From assembly GCA_019059635.1 (NCBI GenBank), contig JAGVRJ010000003.1, positions 2,542,001 through 2,606,000 on the forward strand: a stretch of DNA of 64,000 nt, in the 5' to 3' direction. The translations under genes and the position numbers were made by a program. Below the pieces are notes generated by a model. The model did not search any database. It saw only the letters and a list, made by a program, of their open reading frames with translations, and was not told the DNA's origin. This DNA is from Proales similis. Its lineage: Eukaryota > Rotifera > Eurotatoria > Ploima > Proalidae. This document shows, in pieces, positions 1-10,193 of this stretch; the stretch's first letter is position 1; each line of letters opens with the position of its first letter.

Positions 1-1830
1 ATGTCGCTGTCTTCGGCAACAAAGTAGCTCACGTCGGCAATGTGAACGCCGACTTCGAACAGATCTTGGCCAAGCTGAACGCAGTGCAGAGCGTCGTCCA
101 AGTCTCTGGCGGTGGCAGGGTCGATGGTGAATATGCACTGGCCTCTGAGATCGCGTCGCTTTTTGTACTCTTCAGCAGGAATGGACCAGGGCGAGGCTGG
201 CAGCGACCTCTCAATCTAGTTCCACGTCAATCTCAATGCTTGTTCAGTCGAAAAAAGGGCAAAAAGCAACCTTTTCGTCAAAGTCTGACGAGTCGATTCC
301 GTTTTCTAGTAAAATCGCGTCTGTCTCGCTCTCAATTTCGCCCGATAGACCGATCACTTTCTTAAGCTCGCTGGATTTCGTTTTGAACACCTTGGCCATT
401 CACACTGCAGAAGAAAGCTGTGCTCACTTACCCGTTGGCAAACTTGGAGTCGATCGGCATGTCGATTATGCGAGCCGCGAACAATGTCTTTGAATAGTGT
501 TCGGCATTTTTAAGGAAATCTGGTCATTCGTCGATGCTTTTTATTTGTTGAAAAATCGAGCCAAAAATGACACTGACCTGGCGGACATTGGCTGATCGGA
601 ACACGAATGCGCGGAATTCTCGAGTCATTCGGCGAAAACAATGCCCATCTCTTGTTCTTGTCCTTGAACGGCTGGATGTAGCCGGCCGCCCAACGCGAGT
701 TCTTCTCTTCCAAAACAGCGACGACCTTTTTTCCGGTGGAAGCATTTTACATTTTCGAATAGCATCAACAGACCAGCAATCGCCTACTTTGGCGGTTTTC
801 TGAAACCAGTGATCTGGAAGCTTGCCCAACAGGTCGGGATTGGCGAACGAGAACGGCGCAATTTCGATCAGATCTGTTCGTTGTTCAGTTTTGTTATTGC
901 TGATTGTGACAGCTTTCCTATTGAGAATCTCGTTCAGCTTCTTGACCCCAGTGTGAGACTCGAACTCGTCAATCACTCTTCGAACCTTCGCATTGTTTAT
1001 GGCGCCCGATTAGCTTCTGCTCTTTGAACTCATTGCCATTTCGTCTCATACCTGGGATTCGAACGCTTCCAAAATTTTCCACTCGTACTTTTGCTTTGGC
1101 TTGAGAGCAACGACGTCGTTGTTAAGCGCTCGGTTCTGACAGCCTCTGCCGTTTACGTAATAGTCAGTTGATCCACTCTGATTAATTACACGTTGGACAA
1201 GTGGACCATGGAAAGGCTGCCCTTGACTTGAATTACCGGGTCGGAGACGAATGCGTCTTCGAAATTGCGCGGATTGATCCTAATGCGGCCTTTGACGAGT
1301 TCGCCCGAGCTAAAGCCGACCTGAAGCGCTTGCTGATTCCAGTGTTCTTCGAATTCGGTATTCACTTTGCGAACCGAATAGGACGATGCTGATTGCTTTG
1401 AACGAGAGAATATGTGCGCGAGGACGACTGAACCCGATCTTGTCAAATTTACCTTGAGCGGTACTTGGTTTGATTTGGCCTCTTCGTTTTGAGATTTTGG
1501 TTTTGATCTCTCCACCAATTTACTTAGATTTTGATCAGCAGACTTGGACGAGGCCAGCGGCGATCGTTTTTGTTGCCGATTGCGCGGCTTTGCTTTGTCG
1601 CTTTTCCTGCCCTCTGCTTTGTCAGAAGAGTCGCCGACTACTGCTGCCGCGGTCGTGGTCGTCGGTGGCTTATTTGCCTTGGATCTTTGTCCGCCTCGTC
1701 TCTGCCTTTTTCCAGAGCTATTCGAGCCACTTGGCTGCAAATTCTGACTTGACTTGACCGGCGGCGAATTCTCAAGTGAACATTCTTCGAGGCTAAATCT
1801 AACTTGCTCTAAGCCGCTATTTTCTGCCAT
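1..1830 (-). CDS. DIS3L2: DIS3-like 3'-5' exoribonuclease 2 (5' part, cut by window edge)
   Basis: A cytoplasmic RNase II/RNB-family 3'-5' exoribonuclease, which in other animals degrades uridylated RNAs such as pre-let-7. Seven exons are visible, reading leftward: 1830-1237, 1177-1052, 985-788, 725-578, 519-432, 370-271 and 215 to the edge. All join in phase. The N-terminus (about 140 residues) is low-complexity and basic. Cold-shock domain 1 follows, with the hallmarks [11 protein letters not shown] and [11 protein letters not shown], then cold-shock domain 2 ([29 protein letters not shown]). The window cuts the RNB domain just after its catalytic segment [15 protein letters not shown]. The start ATG at 1828-1830 opens the only long reading frame. 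The gene is head to head with MTPAP, 312 bp apart. DIS3 is unlikely because no PIN domain precedes the cold-shock domains, and the intervening linker fits DIS3L2. Family knowledge supplies the function; the domains are seen directly. Confidence 0.92.
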
Positions 1831-2142
1831 CTATAAATTTAATTTCTGAAGAAAGCTGAAAACTTGAGAGACTTCGATAAAGCTCTAGTTTGCAAAAATA
1901 TCCCCAAAAACCTTGAATTCGTCACTTGAGTGTTTTGAACTGTTTGAAATTGCAATCGGATTACACAAGTCGCATATTGCCGAGCGTTGCACAACCAAGC
2001 CAACATTTGTGTGAAACTGCAGCAATTCATGCGCGCAGACTGAGAAAATAGCAAGAGCGCGTTCTCAACGATAAGATAACCTGAATTAAATCATCTGAGT
2101 GGGCTGATTGTCTCTAGCGCTCGACTAAAATCAAAAGGCCCG
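1831..2142. promoter_or_regulatory. Divergent promoter interval between DIS3L2 and MTPAP
   Basis: This 312-bp gap separates the two divergent start codons, so it must hold both promoters and 5' UTRs. I see no TATA box and no coding signal. Confidence 0.45.
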
Positions 2143-3999
2143 ATGCAGTTAGTCAAGCTGTCTTGCGGGCAGCTTCTGCGATGTTTGGTCAGAAAGCCAG
2201 AAGCCTTGCTGCTGAGACCCAGCTCCGTTAGTGTGGCGCCCGGCGTTGCCTTTTCGGCCAAGAAACGACAACAGACCAGTTCGAAAACTTCATCGGCAAC
2301 CAAAGGGAAGAGAGGCAACGAACACTTCACAGGTTCCGTCCAATATCAGACTTATGAAGACGAAATGAGCCATCGACGCGACCAGGCCAACAGGACAGTT
2401 CTGATCAAAATCGAAAGTTTGACGAGCGTTGACTCGCTCCTCGCCGATTTGGATTCGATTCGCATCAAGGTGAATAAATGTTTCGTGTTCGGCAATCGAA
2501 ACTACTACGCCCTGATTGAGCTGAGCACACATTCCGATCTGAAGAGCCTCCTCAACAATCACTGCAGTCATTTCAAAAGCAGTCGAATCTCAATCGACGC
2601 AGTCTCAAGGTGCCTCTTCTACAAGGAGATGAATCAGTCAAGAACTGAAGCGGTCAGAAAGCTAAATCGTTCGCTTGCCGACTTGGTTACTTATCAGATA
2701 GACGACGAAACTCGTCCGGCTCGTTTCAACAATCCGAACCTGCTGAACGAGAACATGATGAAAACATTGAAGCAAATACCGTCCAGAGATCCGCATGTGC
2801 AAATTCAGCAATTCTTTGAGATGAACAGAATAAACGAGCTGAGTTTACGCATAAGGTTCCTGGTCGCCTCACTGATCGAAGAGCCATTCAAATCGGCCTA
2901 CGACGGATGTCTTTGCTTTCCGTTCGGCTCAAGCATGAACGGTTTCGGCAGCGTAGACTCTGATCTCGATTTGGCCATTACGCCTCACAACGTTCAGCAG
3001 CTCTATGAACTAAAGAAAGAGCCGGATACGGAGGTGGCATCAAGGAAAGCATCAATCTCAAAGCGACTGGCCGGCAGATTTCTGTTCCTGAGCAAGAACA
3101 GCGGCTCTTTGAACGAGGCGCCCAGCAAGAATTTCTTCAACCTCATCGAGTTCTACATCGCCGAGGTGATGCCCAAGTTCAAGATCAAAGACGTGATCAA
3201 GAACGCTCGAGTGCCGATCATCAAATTCGACTTTAACATCTCGCCCAATCTCAACTGTGACATATCAATGAGCAACATGGAAGTTTCCTATGCAAACACC
3301 AAGCTCCTGTGGACTTATAGCCAAATGGACTCCAGAGTGGCGCCATTCATCTTTTTCATCAAGTCGTGGGCCGACTTGTGCAACATAACTGAGCGCGTGC
3401 GGCCCACGGCCAAGCTGACCAACTTCCAGCTCTCGCTCATGTGTCTTCACTTTCTCATCAGACTGGAGAACTCGTTCGTGCTGCCGATGAACGAGTTCGC
3501 CGCCACCCCGTTCCAACAAGTGAGCATCGAATACGACTACCTGAACGAGTCGTGCGACGACATCTACAAAATGCAAGAGGCGTGCGAATACGTGCGAAAG
3601 AGAGTGGAAATGAACCGCGTCAGGCAAAAGATAAAGCACAAGAATCACCTGAATTTGGGAGAGCTGTTTGAAAAGTTCATGATCTACTACTCGCAATTTG
3701 ACTTTAATACGCAAATGATCACACTGTTCGAGGACAGCAGTCTGGAGCGCAATCCGCTCGGCCGCCTAGTCATTCAGAATCCATTCCAGCCGAACTTGAA
3801 CGCCGCGCAGAACGTCAGCATCAAGCAGCTGCACTATTTTGTAAACTGCTGTCGTACCGGTCTCTATCTGATTAGGAAAATAGAGAGAGATAGAACGCAA
3901 TTGAACTTGGCCGATTATTTGATTCTGCAGCTGCAAAAGCTCAATCAGAACAAGGCGCTGGCCAAAGACATAAATCTCGCCGACAAAATGAACCTCTAG
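2143..3999 (+). CDS. MTPAP: Mitochondrial poly(A) polymerase
   Basis: A non-canonical poly(A) polymerase that adds A tails to mitochondrial mRNAs. It is a single uninterrupted exon of 618 codons, unusual in this intron-rich window. The nucleotidyltransferase motif FGSSMNGFG lies near residue 264, followed by the metal-binding aspartates in DSDLDLAI and the third aspartate in NCDIS near residue 372. The central domain (LLWTYSQMDSRVAPFIFFIK) and the PAP-associated domain (LGELFEKFMIYYSQFDF, near residue 505) follow in the usual order. The N-terminal 60 residues are basic and serine-rich, as expected for a mitochondrial presequence, and an RNA-binding-like region (residues 80-150) precedes the catalytic domain. 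This N-terminal layout points to MTPAP rather than to TUT1 or GLD2. COMMD2 starts 190 bp downstream on the same strand. Confidence 0.9.
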   Translation: MQLVKLSCGQLLRCLVRKPEALLLRPSSVSVAPGVAFSAKKRQQTSSKTSSATKGKRGNEHFTGSVQYQTYEDEMSHRRDQANRTVLIKIESLTSVDSLLADLDSIRIKVNKCFVFGNRNYYALIELSTHSDLKSLLNNHCSHFKSSRISIDAVSRCLFYKEMNQSRTEAVRKLNRSLADLVTYQIDDETRPARFNNPNLLNENMMKTLKQIPSRDPHVQIQQFFEMNRINELSLRIRFLVASLIEEPFKSAYDGCLCFPFGSSMNGFGSVDSDLDLAITPHNVQQLYELKKEPDTEVASRKASISKRLAGRFLFLSKNSGSLNEAPSKNFFNLIEFYIAEVMPKFKIKDVIKNARVPIIKFDFNISPNLNCDISMSNMEVSYANTKLLWTYSQMDSRVAPFIFFIKSWADLCNITERVRPTAKLTNFQLSLMCLHFLIRLENSFVLPMNEFAATPFQQVSIEYDYLNESCDDIYKMQEACEYVRKRVEMNRVRQKIKHKNHLNLGELFEKFMIYYSQFDFNTQMITLFEDSSLERNPLGRLVIQNPFQPNLNAAQNVSIKQLHYFVNCCRTGLYLIRKIERDRTQLNLADYLILQLQKLNQNKALAKDINLADKMNL

Positions 4000-4189
4000 C
4001 TTTCCCTTTTGCCTTTTCTTTCTTTTTTTTTAAACCGAAAAAAAAACCACTTGTTCTCAATAGAGGCGATTTGAAGTGTAAACAAACTCAAGGCGGATTG
4101 AAACTCGTCCATTTCTGTTCATTACAAGCGTGGCACCATTTGAATTTCGATCTCTATTTTAGAGGCCAACACACTCGCGCATCACAGTC

Positions 4190-4964
4190 ATGTCCCGTTA
4201 CTTTTCTTCTGACCAGAATGAGACCACTCTGGCCTTGTTAAATGAACTCGATTCGACCGGTACTTGCTTTTAAAAGGCTTGCGTCCAACTGCCTCCTTAT
4301 CGAACTTTTCTATCAAGTGGTGGCCGAATTCTGTCGCATCGCGGTCGAGTCACTTGGCAAGGAGCTAAGTCAAAAGATACTCAACTCAGCTGCACGTAAT
4401 ATGTCGCGTCGCCTGTCAATTTCACAGTTAGCGCTTTCATTCGATTTTTAGAAAAACTTGGCAAACAAGCGCAGGATGTTAAAGCGCTCATCGACTTTGT
4501 GGCGTGGATTATGACTGAGCTCGGCCGGCTAAAGGTTTGAAACTGGCCGTGTTTGGCACTCAGACAAAATAAGGAATTTTCATAAACTCCAGGCAACTGA
4601 ACAAGAGACGAACGAGTGGCTCAAACTGGCCGGAATCAGCGACGAATTGGCCGAGCCGATCAAAAGCCAATACCGCTCGGCGTCAGGAATCATCTTGAAC
4701 TACATAAATGAGATCAGAATGTCGGCGCTTGAGATGAGCAACGTCGAGTGGCGAATTGACTTGAACGCGGCGAGTCGAAACTTGCGTCACTCGAACGAGA
4801 TTGAAACTCTTCTCAAACTTGAACTGAACAGCCAGAGTGGAGGAGAGAAGCATTTGATCCGAGCCGATGTGGGCAATTTGAATCATCTGCTTGCCACTCT
4901 TGAGGAAGCGCTGAACGAGACTCGCAGCAACTACAGCCGCAAGGTGTTCAGGGCTGTTGTTTAG
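4190..4964 (+). CDS. COMMD2: COMM domain-containing protein 2
   Basis: A subunit of the COMMD/CCC (Commander) complex, which supports endosomal protein recycling. There are four exons: 4190-4259, 4318 to about 4395, about 4452-4535, and about 4592-4964. The first junction joins in phase to give the segment STVVAEFCRIAVESLG, which closely matches the COMMD2 N-terminal HN domain. The C-terminal COMM domain is clear: VEWRIDLNAASRNLRH, a proline-free beta region, then LIRADVGNLNHLLATLEEAL and a basic end (NYSRKVFRAVV). The encoded protein is close to the usual length of about 200 residues. The start is the first ATG before the conserved helix. The gene converges on HYOU1: only about 215 bp separate the two stop codons, so their 3' UTRs may overlap. 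The identity is firm; the third-exon acceptor is less certain. Confidence 0.87.
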
Positions 4965-5094
4965 CTGCGACTCGCCTTTTTTTATATCTAACTGTTGAAT
5001 TCGCCATTTGCAATTATCCAACTCAATGCCAACAAATGATTCTTCTTTTTTAGAACAAAGCAAACCGCAGCAGAATTTCGATCGCCTAAAATGA

Positions 5095-5100
5095 TTTATT
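5095..5100 (-). terminator. Polyadenylation signal of HYOU1
   Basis: The minus strand reads AATAAA here, 82 nt downstream of the HYOU1 stop codon. It is the nearest such hexamer. Confidence 0.55.
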
Positions 5101-5181
5101 CAAACGTTTAATAATGAGAACAAAACTAGAAGAAGGAGACAAGAGGCAAACGAAAGTAGATCTGATCAGTCAGTCAATTGC

Positions 5182-8100
5182 TTAGAGCTCTGGATTGTCG
5201 GTGGTGCTCTGCGATTCGGTCGATTGTTCACTTGGCGCTTCGCTCTCTGGCTGTGGACTGCTGTCTTGAGCACTCTGCTCGCCAGGCGCACTTTGCTCAT
5301 CATCTGCGCTCTTGTCAGATTGCTCCGACTCTGGCTTGGCCTCTTTTTTCTTGTCACCACCGCTGCTGGTCTCCTTCTTTACCTTGGGACGGAAATACTT
5401 GATCTTATTGACTAAATAGCTAATCTCTCGTTTGAGCTCGTCCATCTTGTGCGCCATGTCTGCGTTCAGCAGCACAGGATCGTCCAAGTCGTTGAGTTTG
5501 CTCTGCTTCTCCACCATTCGATCACGCCATTCAACTGTCGAGTTGATCAGCTTATCGAGAGCATTCCACTCGACTTGTGACAGTGCCAGATCTTCGCCGG
5601 TCACGTTTCTGATTGTGTTCAGGAACTCGCGGCTCTTCTCAATCGAGTCGTTCAGATTCTCCAAATTCTCAGTCCTGTAGCGCTTCTCGGTGACGCGGAA
5701 GAAAACCACTCGAGCGATCTCCTGCAAGCTCTTGAGCTTGTCAGCGTATTCTTTGGTGTCGACGCTCTCGTCAGCGTCCATTAGCCAAGAGTCGGCTTCG
5801 TTCAGCGCGTTTATAATCGTATCGCGTTCTTGCTCACTCGAACAGGCAATATACTCTTCTTGCGTTAGCTTGTCCTTTGTCTCGAATATAAACGCCTCCA
5901 GCGAGTTGATAGCCGCCGCTTTTTGCTTTTTCTCTCGTTCTTTATCTTTAATCGCTTTGAGTTTCTTTTCAGAGAATCTGGCCGATTCGCGCTCGTAGGC
6001 GGGCAGATCGAGTTCAATTTGTTCAAATTTGATCTTTTCGCGTTCGATCGTCGGCTTGGTTGAGTTCTTGGTTTCGTTTCTGCCAATTGATGAATCAGTC
6101 GCGTTTAGAGTGATGTTCAGAGTCTTGTCAGCTTCGGTCTTCTCCTGAGTCTCTTCATCGTTTTGCTTGTCCGTCTCTTTGTTTTCGGTTTCGCTCTCCT
6201 GGTCAATGACCGATTGGTTCAAGGTTTCGCATTTGTTGCTGCAGCTAAATTACACTCACCTTTTCGCCGGCTGGCTCGCCTCCAAAGAAGCTCGATATTT
6301 TGTTTCCGATCTCTTGAAAGAGACGAGCGAAATCAGAGCCAGGGCCATGATCAAATAGGCTCGACTTACTTGAAAGAGTGGACTCCTCGGTCGTTGTTTC
6401 CTCTTGTCCTTCGAAAGTGATGTCCACCTTGGATGGTCATTAGATTCAAAACTCAAACCGAGTCGAGGCGGACATTTCTACTTTTTCGATGTCGAGCACT
6501 CCGCTGTCGTCCATTCGGAAATGCACCTTCAATCCCTTGGTTTGTTTGTTTTCATGTTTCTTGTACGCTGCTTCGACTCCGTTCAAGTTCACTCGGCTTA
6601 TGTTCAGAGAGCCAAGTGTTCTGAAATTTTTCATTTAAAAATTAGATCAGCCGGAAAGTGTCACAACAAGCTCCTACTTGACATGAAGCTGATCGAATGA
6701 GTCAAGATCGCCGTAGTTGAGGTTGAACGAGAAATCGTTCAAATGTTTGCTGAAAGTCATCACCTTGCGATGCGGATACGAATTCAATTGATCAAAGAGG
6801 ACACGTCGGATTGGCCCGGCCGAGCTCGGATCATCATCGGCTCCAATGAAACGCTCGAAATCGACCACCAGCGGATAAATATTCGCCTCTTTGATGCCGA
6901 ACTTTTTCACTTTGTAGCCTTTGCTTTGATAAGCGGCCTGGTAGACCGCTCCTAGTGCGGGCGCCTCATCAGTATTCAGCGTTTTTCCCAGCGATTCCCT
7001 TTGTTTTACGCGACCATGAGCCAGCCAATCGCGAGCTGTTGATCGAATGATGAAGACTTACATTTTCGATTCGTCGAGAAGCTCGTCTTGTATCTTGGGA
7101 ATGCGAGTGCTGCCTCCAACGAGGGTGATCGAAGTCAAATCGTTCTGATATACAGGCTCTTGAGTTAGACGTATCGAACAAGAAGGGCCAGATTGACTTA
7201 CATATGACATTTCGGCGCCTTTGAGAGCAGATCGAAGGGGAGCTCTGACACGCTCAAACAAATCCTGACACATGTTCTCGAATTGCTCACGAGTCACTTG
7301 AGTCTTGAAGTCAACGTCATCCATGAGGCCTTCGATTTGGGCGTAGTGGTCATTGTTGGCGCTCAAGACCGACTTGACGCGATCGGCCTCTTTGTAGAGC
7401 TTGGCGATGGCCTTTGGGTTGGAGAAGACGTCCTTGCCGGTCTTCTCTTTGAACACTTTGGCCAAATGTTGCGCCAGACGATAAGTGAATGCGTTTCCGC
7501 CCAGAGTTCGATCGAATCCGACTCCGCGCACAACAAGTTGTGGATTGGCCTCGTAGTCGTCTTTGCCCTTCACAAGCTGAAATGTGACCACCGTGGCGGT
7601 CGTTCCTCTCGCGCCCATGTCGAACAGCATCATTGAGGTGCCGGTCGAGTTGAAATCTTTGCGTCTGAACACTCCGTAGTTCAAGCCGGCTTTTAGAATT
7701 TCAGATCACGCACCGATTCAATTGAGCTGAATGCTGTTCAAGTTTACCGGCAACGTTCGAGTTGATCAATTGCAGCACTTTCAAGTTGACCAGCTCGGCC
7801 GCTCGCAATACCGCTTTCCTCTCTGCCTGACCGAAATAGGCCGGCACTGCGATCACACCGGCATCGATTGAGGTCTCTTCCAATTAATATGAATTTAGAG
7901 CCGATCACAGAACAGCCGGGCCGAGCTTGTGGCCACTTACCACCATAGTCGGCGGCCAGATCGCGAGCGTAGTCAAGCAGCATTGCCAGTAGCTCTTCTG
8001 GCGTGAACGTTGTCTCTCTGTTTATTCGTCAATAGTCATTGAAAGAATTCGTTTGCTTGAGCCGAGCGTAAGGGCTTACTCGTCGTGCTGGAAATAAATC

Positions 8101-8581
8101 GAACCGTTGGACTCGTGCTCTTTTATTTGATAGAACGGGTATCGCTGGATGTAATCAGCGACCGCCGGATTATCAATGCGCTTGCCAAGCAGCTGCATGA
8201 TGTGCAAATAAGCGCTCTTGGGCCGCTTGATTGCAGCAGTGAGTGCCAGCTCGCCAAACTCTCTCTCGCCGTTTCTGATCGCCACTGCGAGCGGAGTCTT
8301 TCGTCTGCTTTCCCTGCAAATTGCGTTATGTAAAGACAAACACTCTGAATCAACAGACGCCGTTTGCTTACTTGTTCAATACAATCTCCATCGGAATTCC
8401 GGGCTTGACGATGGCAATTTTCATGAATTCATGGCCAAGATCGACAGACATGACAGCGACCGCTTCTGCAATCGATTTTTTAAGCCTTGATCAGCGCAAG
8501 CAGGCCCAGAGTGGCTCACTTACCCGAAAGACGCGGCGCTAGAGATACAGCCAAAAAGAGAAGAAGCAAATAACGATTCAT
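5182..8581 (-). CDS. HYOU1: Hypoxia up-regulated protein 1 (GRP170, ER Hsp110-type chaperone)
   Basis: A large Hsp70-superfamily chaperone and nucleotide-exchange factor of the ER lumen. The first exon encodes a signal peptide ([18 protein letters not shown]). The second starts the actin-like ATPase domain with [19 protein letters not shown]. Later segments match GRP170 throughout: [67 protein letters not shown] and YPHRKVMTF. After the beta-sandwich there is a long acidic, Lys/Glu-rich loop and then the extended alpha-helical domain ([15 protein letters not shown]). About ten short introns interrupt the gene. The protein ends NPEL, where the family normally has an NDEL-type ER retrieval signal. 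A minus-strand AATAAA at 5095-5100 is the likely polyadenylation signal. I saw no classical ER-stress element upstream. Confidence 0.94.
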
Positions 8582-10193
8582 CCTTCAATCTGCTTGGCAA
8601 GAGAAAAGTGAGTAAGCGATTGAGCAGACCGCAATCGATAAAATGAAAGAGTGAACAAGTCGTATTAAGTCTGCGAGACGTAAATCAGCGCGTATTTGAA
8701 TTTGAATTGAGAGAATTTGAGCAGAAATACGCCAACAAATGAAAATGAACATGTGTCCAAATATGATTAGCCGATTGCACGTTTGCATATTTTATGAGCG
8801 CGTCAAAAGGCGGCTAAATTCTGAACGCGACTACTCGTTCTCGTTGCTTCTACCAACCCAACACACACGCGCATACACATGAACGCGCGCGCAAGAACCA
8901 GAGTCGCGAAGAGAGTATCGCAGGGAGGGAGACAAAATGAGTCTATTTCAATCTTGAATATTCTCTTTGTTGCTAATTTCATTCAAAAATTGTTTCTACA
9001 CCTCGACCAATCTGAGCTTGACTGGCAATCTGATCGACTCCAATCGACAGACCTGCGAATAAGTCGGTTCCAGAGCATAGAAATACGTTGGATAGGTGTC
9101 ACTACAAAAAAATCGATTCGAATTTTAATTGCTAATGGAAATGGTTGAATTCTGCTCTTGTTTCTCTACGTCCCTCAGCCTGTCTGGATAGCGAATAAAA
9201 GCCAATTAAGATTTTGTGCTCTATTTTATTAGCGATCTTGCACTTTAAAATTGGCTGTATTGGTACAATATTGATTTTCAAAAGTGGATGGTATTTATTT
9301 AAAGTGCTAATTCTAATTTTCAAATCGAAACGTAATACGTTTTAATAGTAATAGAGAGAGAGAGAGATATCGATAGACAAACAGACAGAGAATCCACAAG
9401 CTGCTAATAGTATTAAATAAACTAGAAGCGAACGGCTTCCAAAGAAAGAAGAGAGGGAGGGCATGAGATAGAACACAGTAGCTATTGACGATAGTCGGCT
9501 CTTGCTCATCTTGTGATTGGACTTGCAATCGCAGCGTCGGTGTAAGTGGAGCGAACATTTGTGAATCAAAGGGTGTAGAAATGAAACCGGCTTCAGATTT
9601 TCTGTCTGAGAGCAAGCCTCAATGTGTGAATGAAGAGCAAATGAAAAAAGAAACACTCCGGCAGAGAGTGTAGAATGAATTCGATTGCTTCTCTCGTTCT
9701 TCAACTGCCAAACTCCCAGTCAAAAACTAAAAAGACAATTGACAAGAGAGCGTGTTTGTTATTGAGTTAAAAATGGCGAAGATGCTGAAAAGGAGCGCAT
9801 TGTACGTCTGCCCGTTTCGCAGGTGTGTGTGTGTGTCTCTCTAACTATAATAATTGACGGTCTATTCTTGGCTTTCATCTTCTTCTTCTTTTTTGGCCGC
9901 GGGGCTTTTTGATTTTTAAAACTTGCGTCTCTAAGCATATTCAACTATTTTGCACATTGTTCGCTTTTTGTTATTGTTTCGGTTGTCGCGGGCTGCATTA
10001 TTCCGTTTTTGATTTTGTAACAGTATGTTGGTGTTTTAGATAGAGACTTGGGCTTTCTAAATCGAAGCTTCGGTCACTTAAAAAGAAAGAAAGGAAAAAA
10101 TTGTTGTTGTTTGGATGTTGTTTTGCTTGTTGTTTTTGTTGATTTTTTCTTCAGGCTGATTTGCTTGCATCTTCCGATTAGAATTTTTCTAGT
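8582..10193. other. Non-coding interval: HYOU1 promoter and Na+/K+-ATPase 3' UTR
   Basis: This 1.6-kb stretch holds no convincing coding frame. Its right part is probably the 3' UTR of the minus-strand ATPase gene: several minus-strand AATAAA hexamers occur, for example at 9235-9240. Its left part must contain the HYOU1 promoter. Short GA, GT and T-rich runs are present around 9350-9370, 9825-9840 and 10090-10150. Confidence 0.5.

Noticed and set aside
4131-4155. Resemblance to miR-29/285 (GGCACCATTTGAA)
   Set aside because: The first base of the seed differs and no complementary arm is present on either side.
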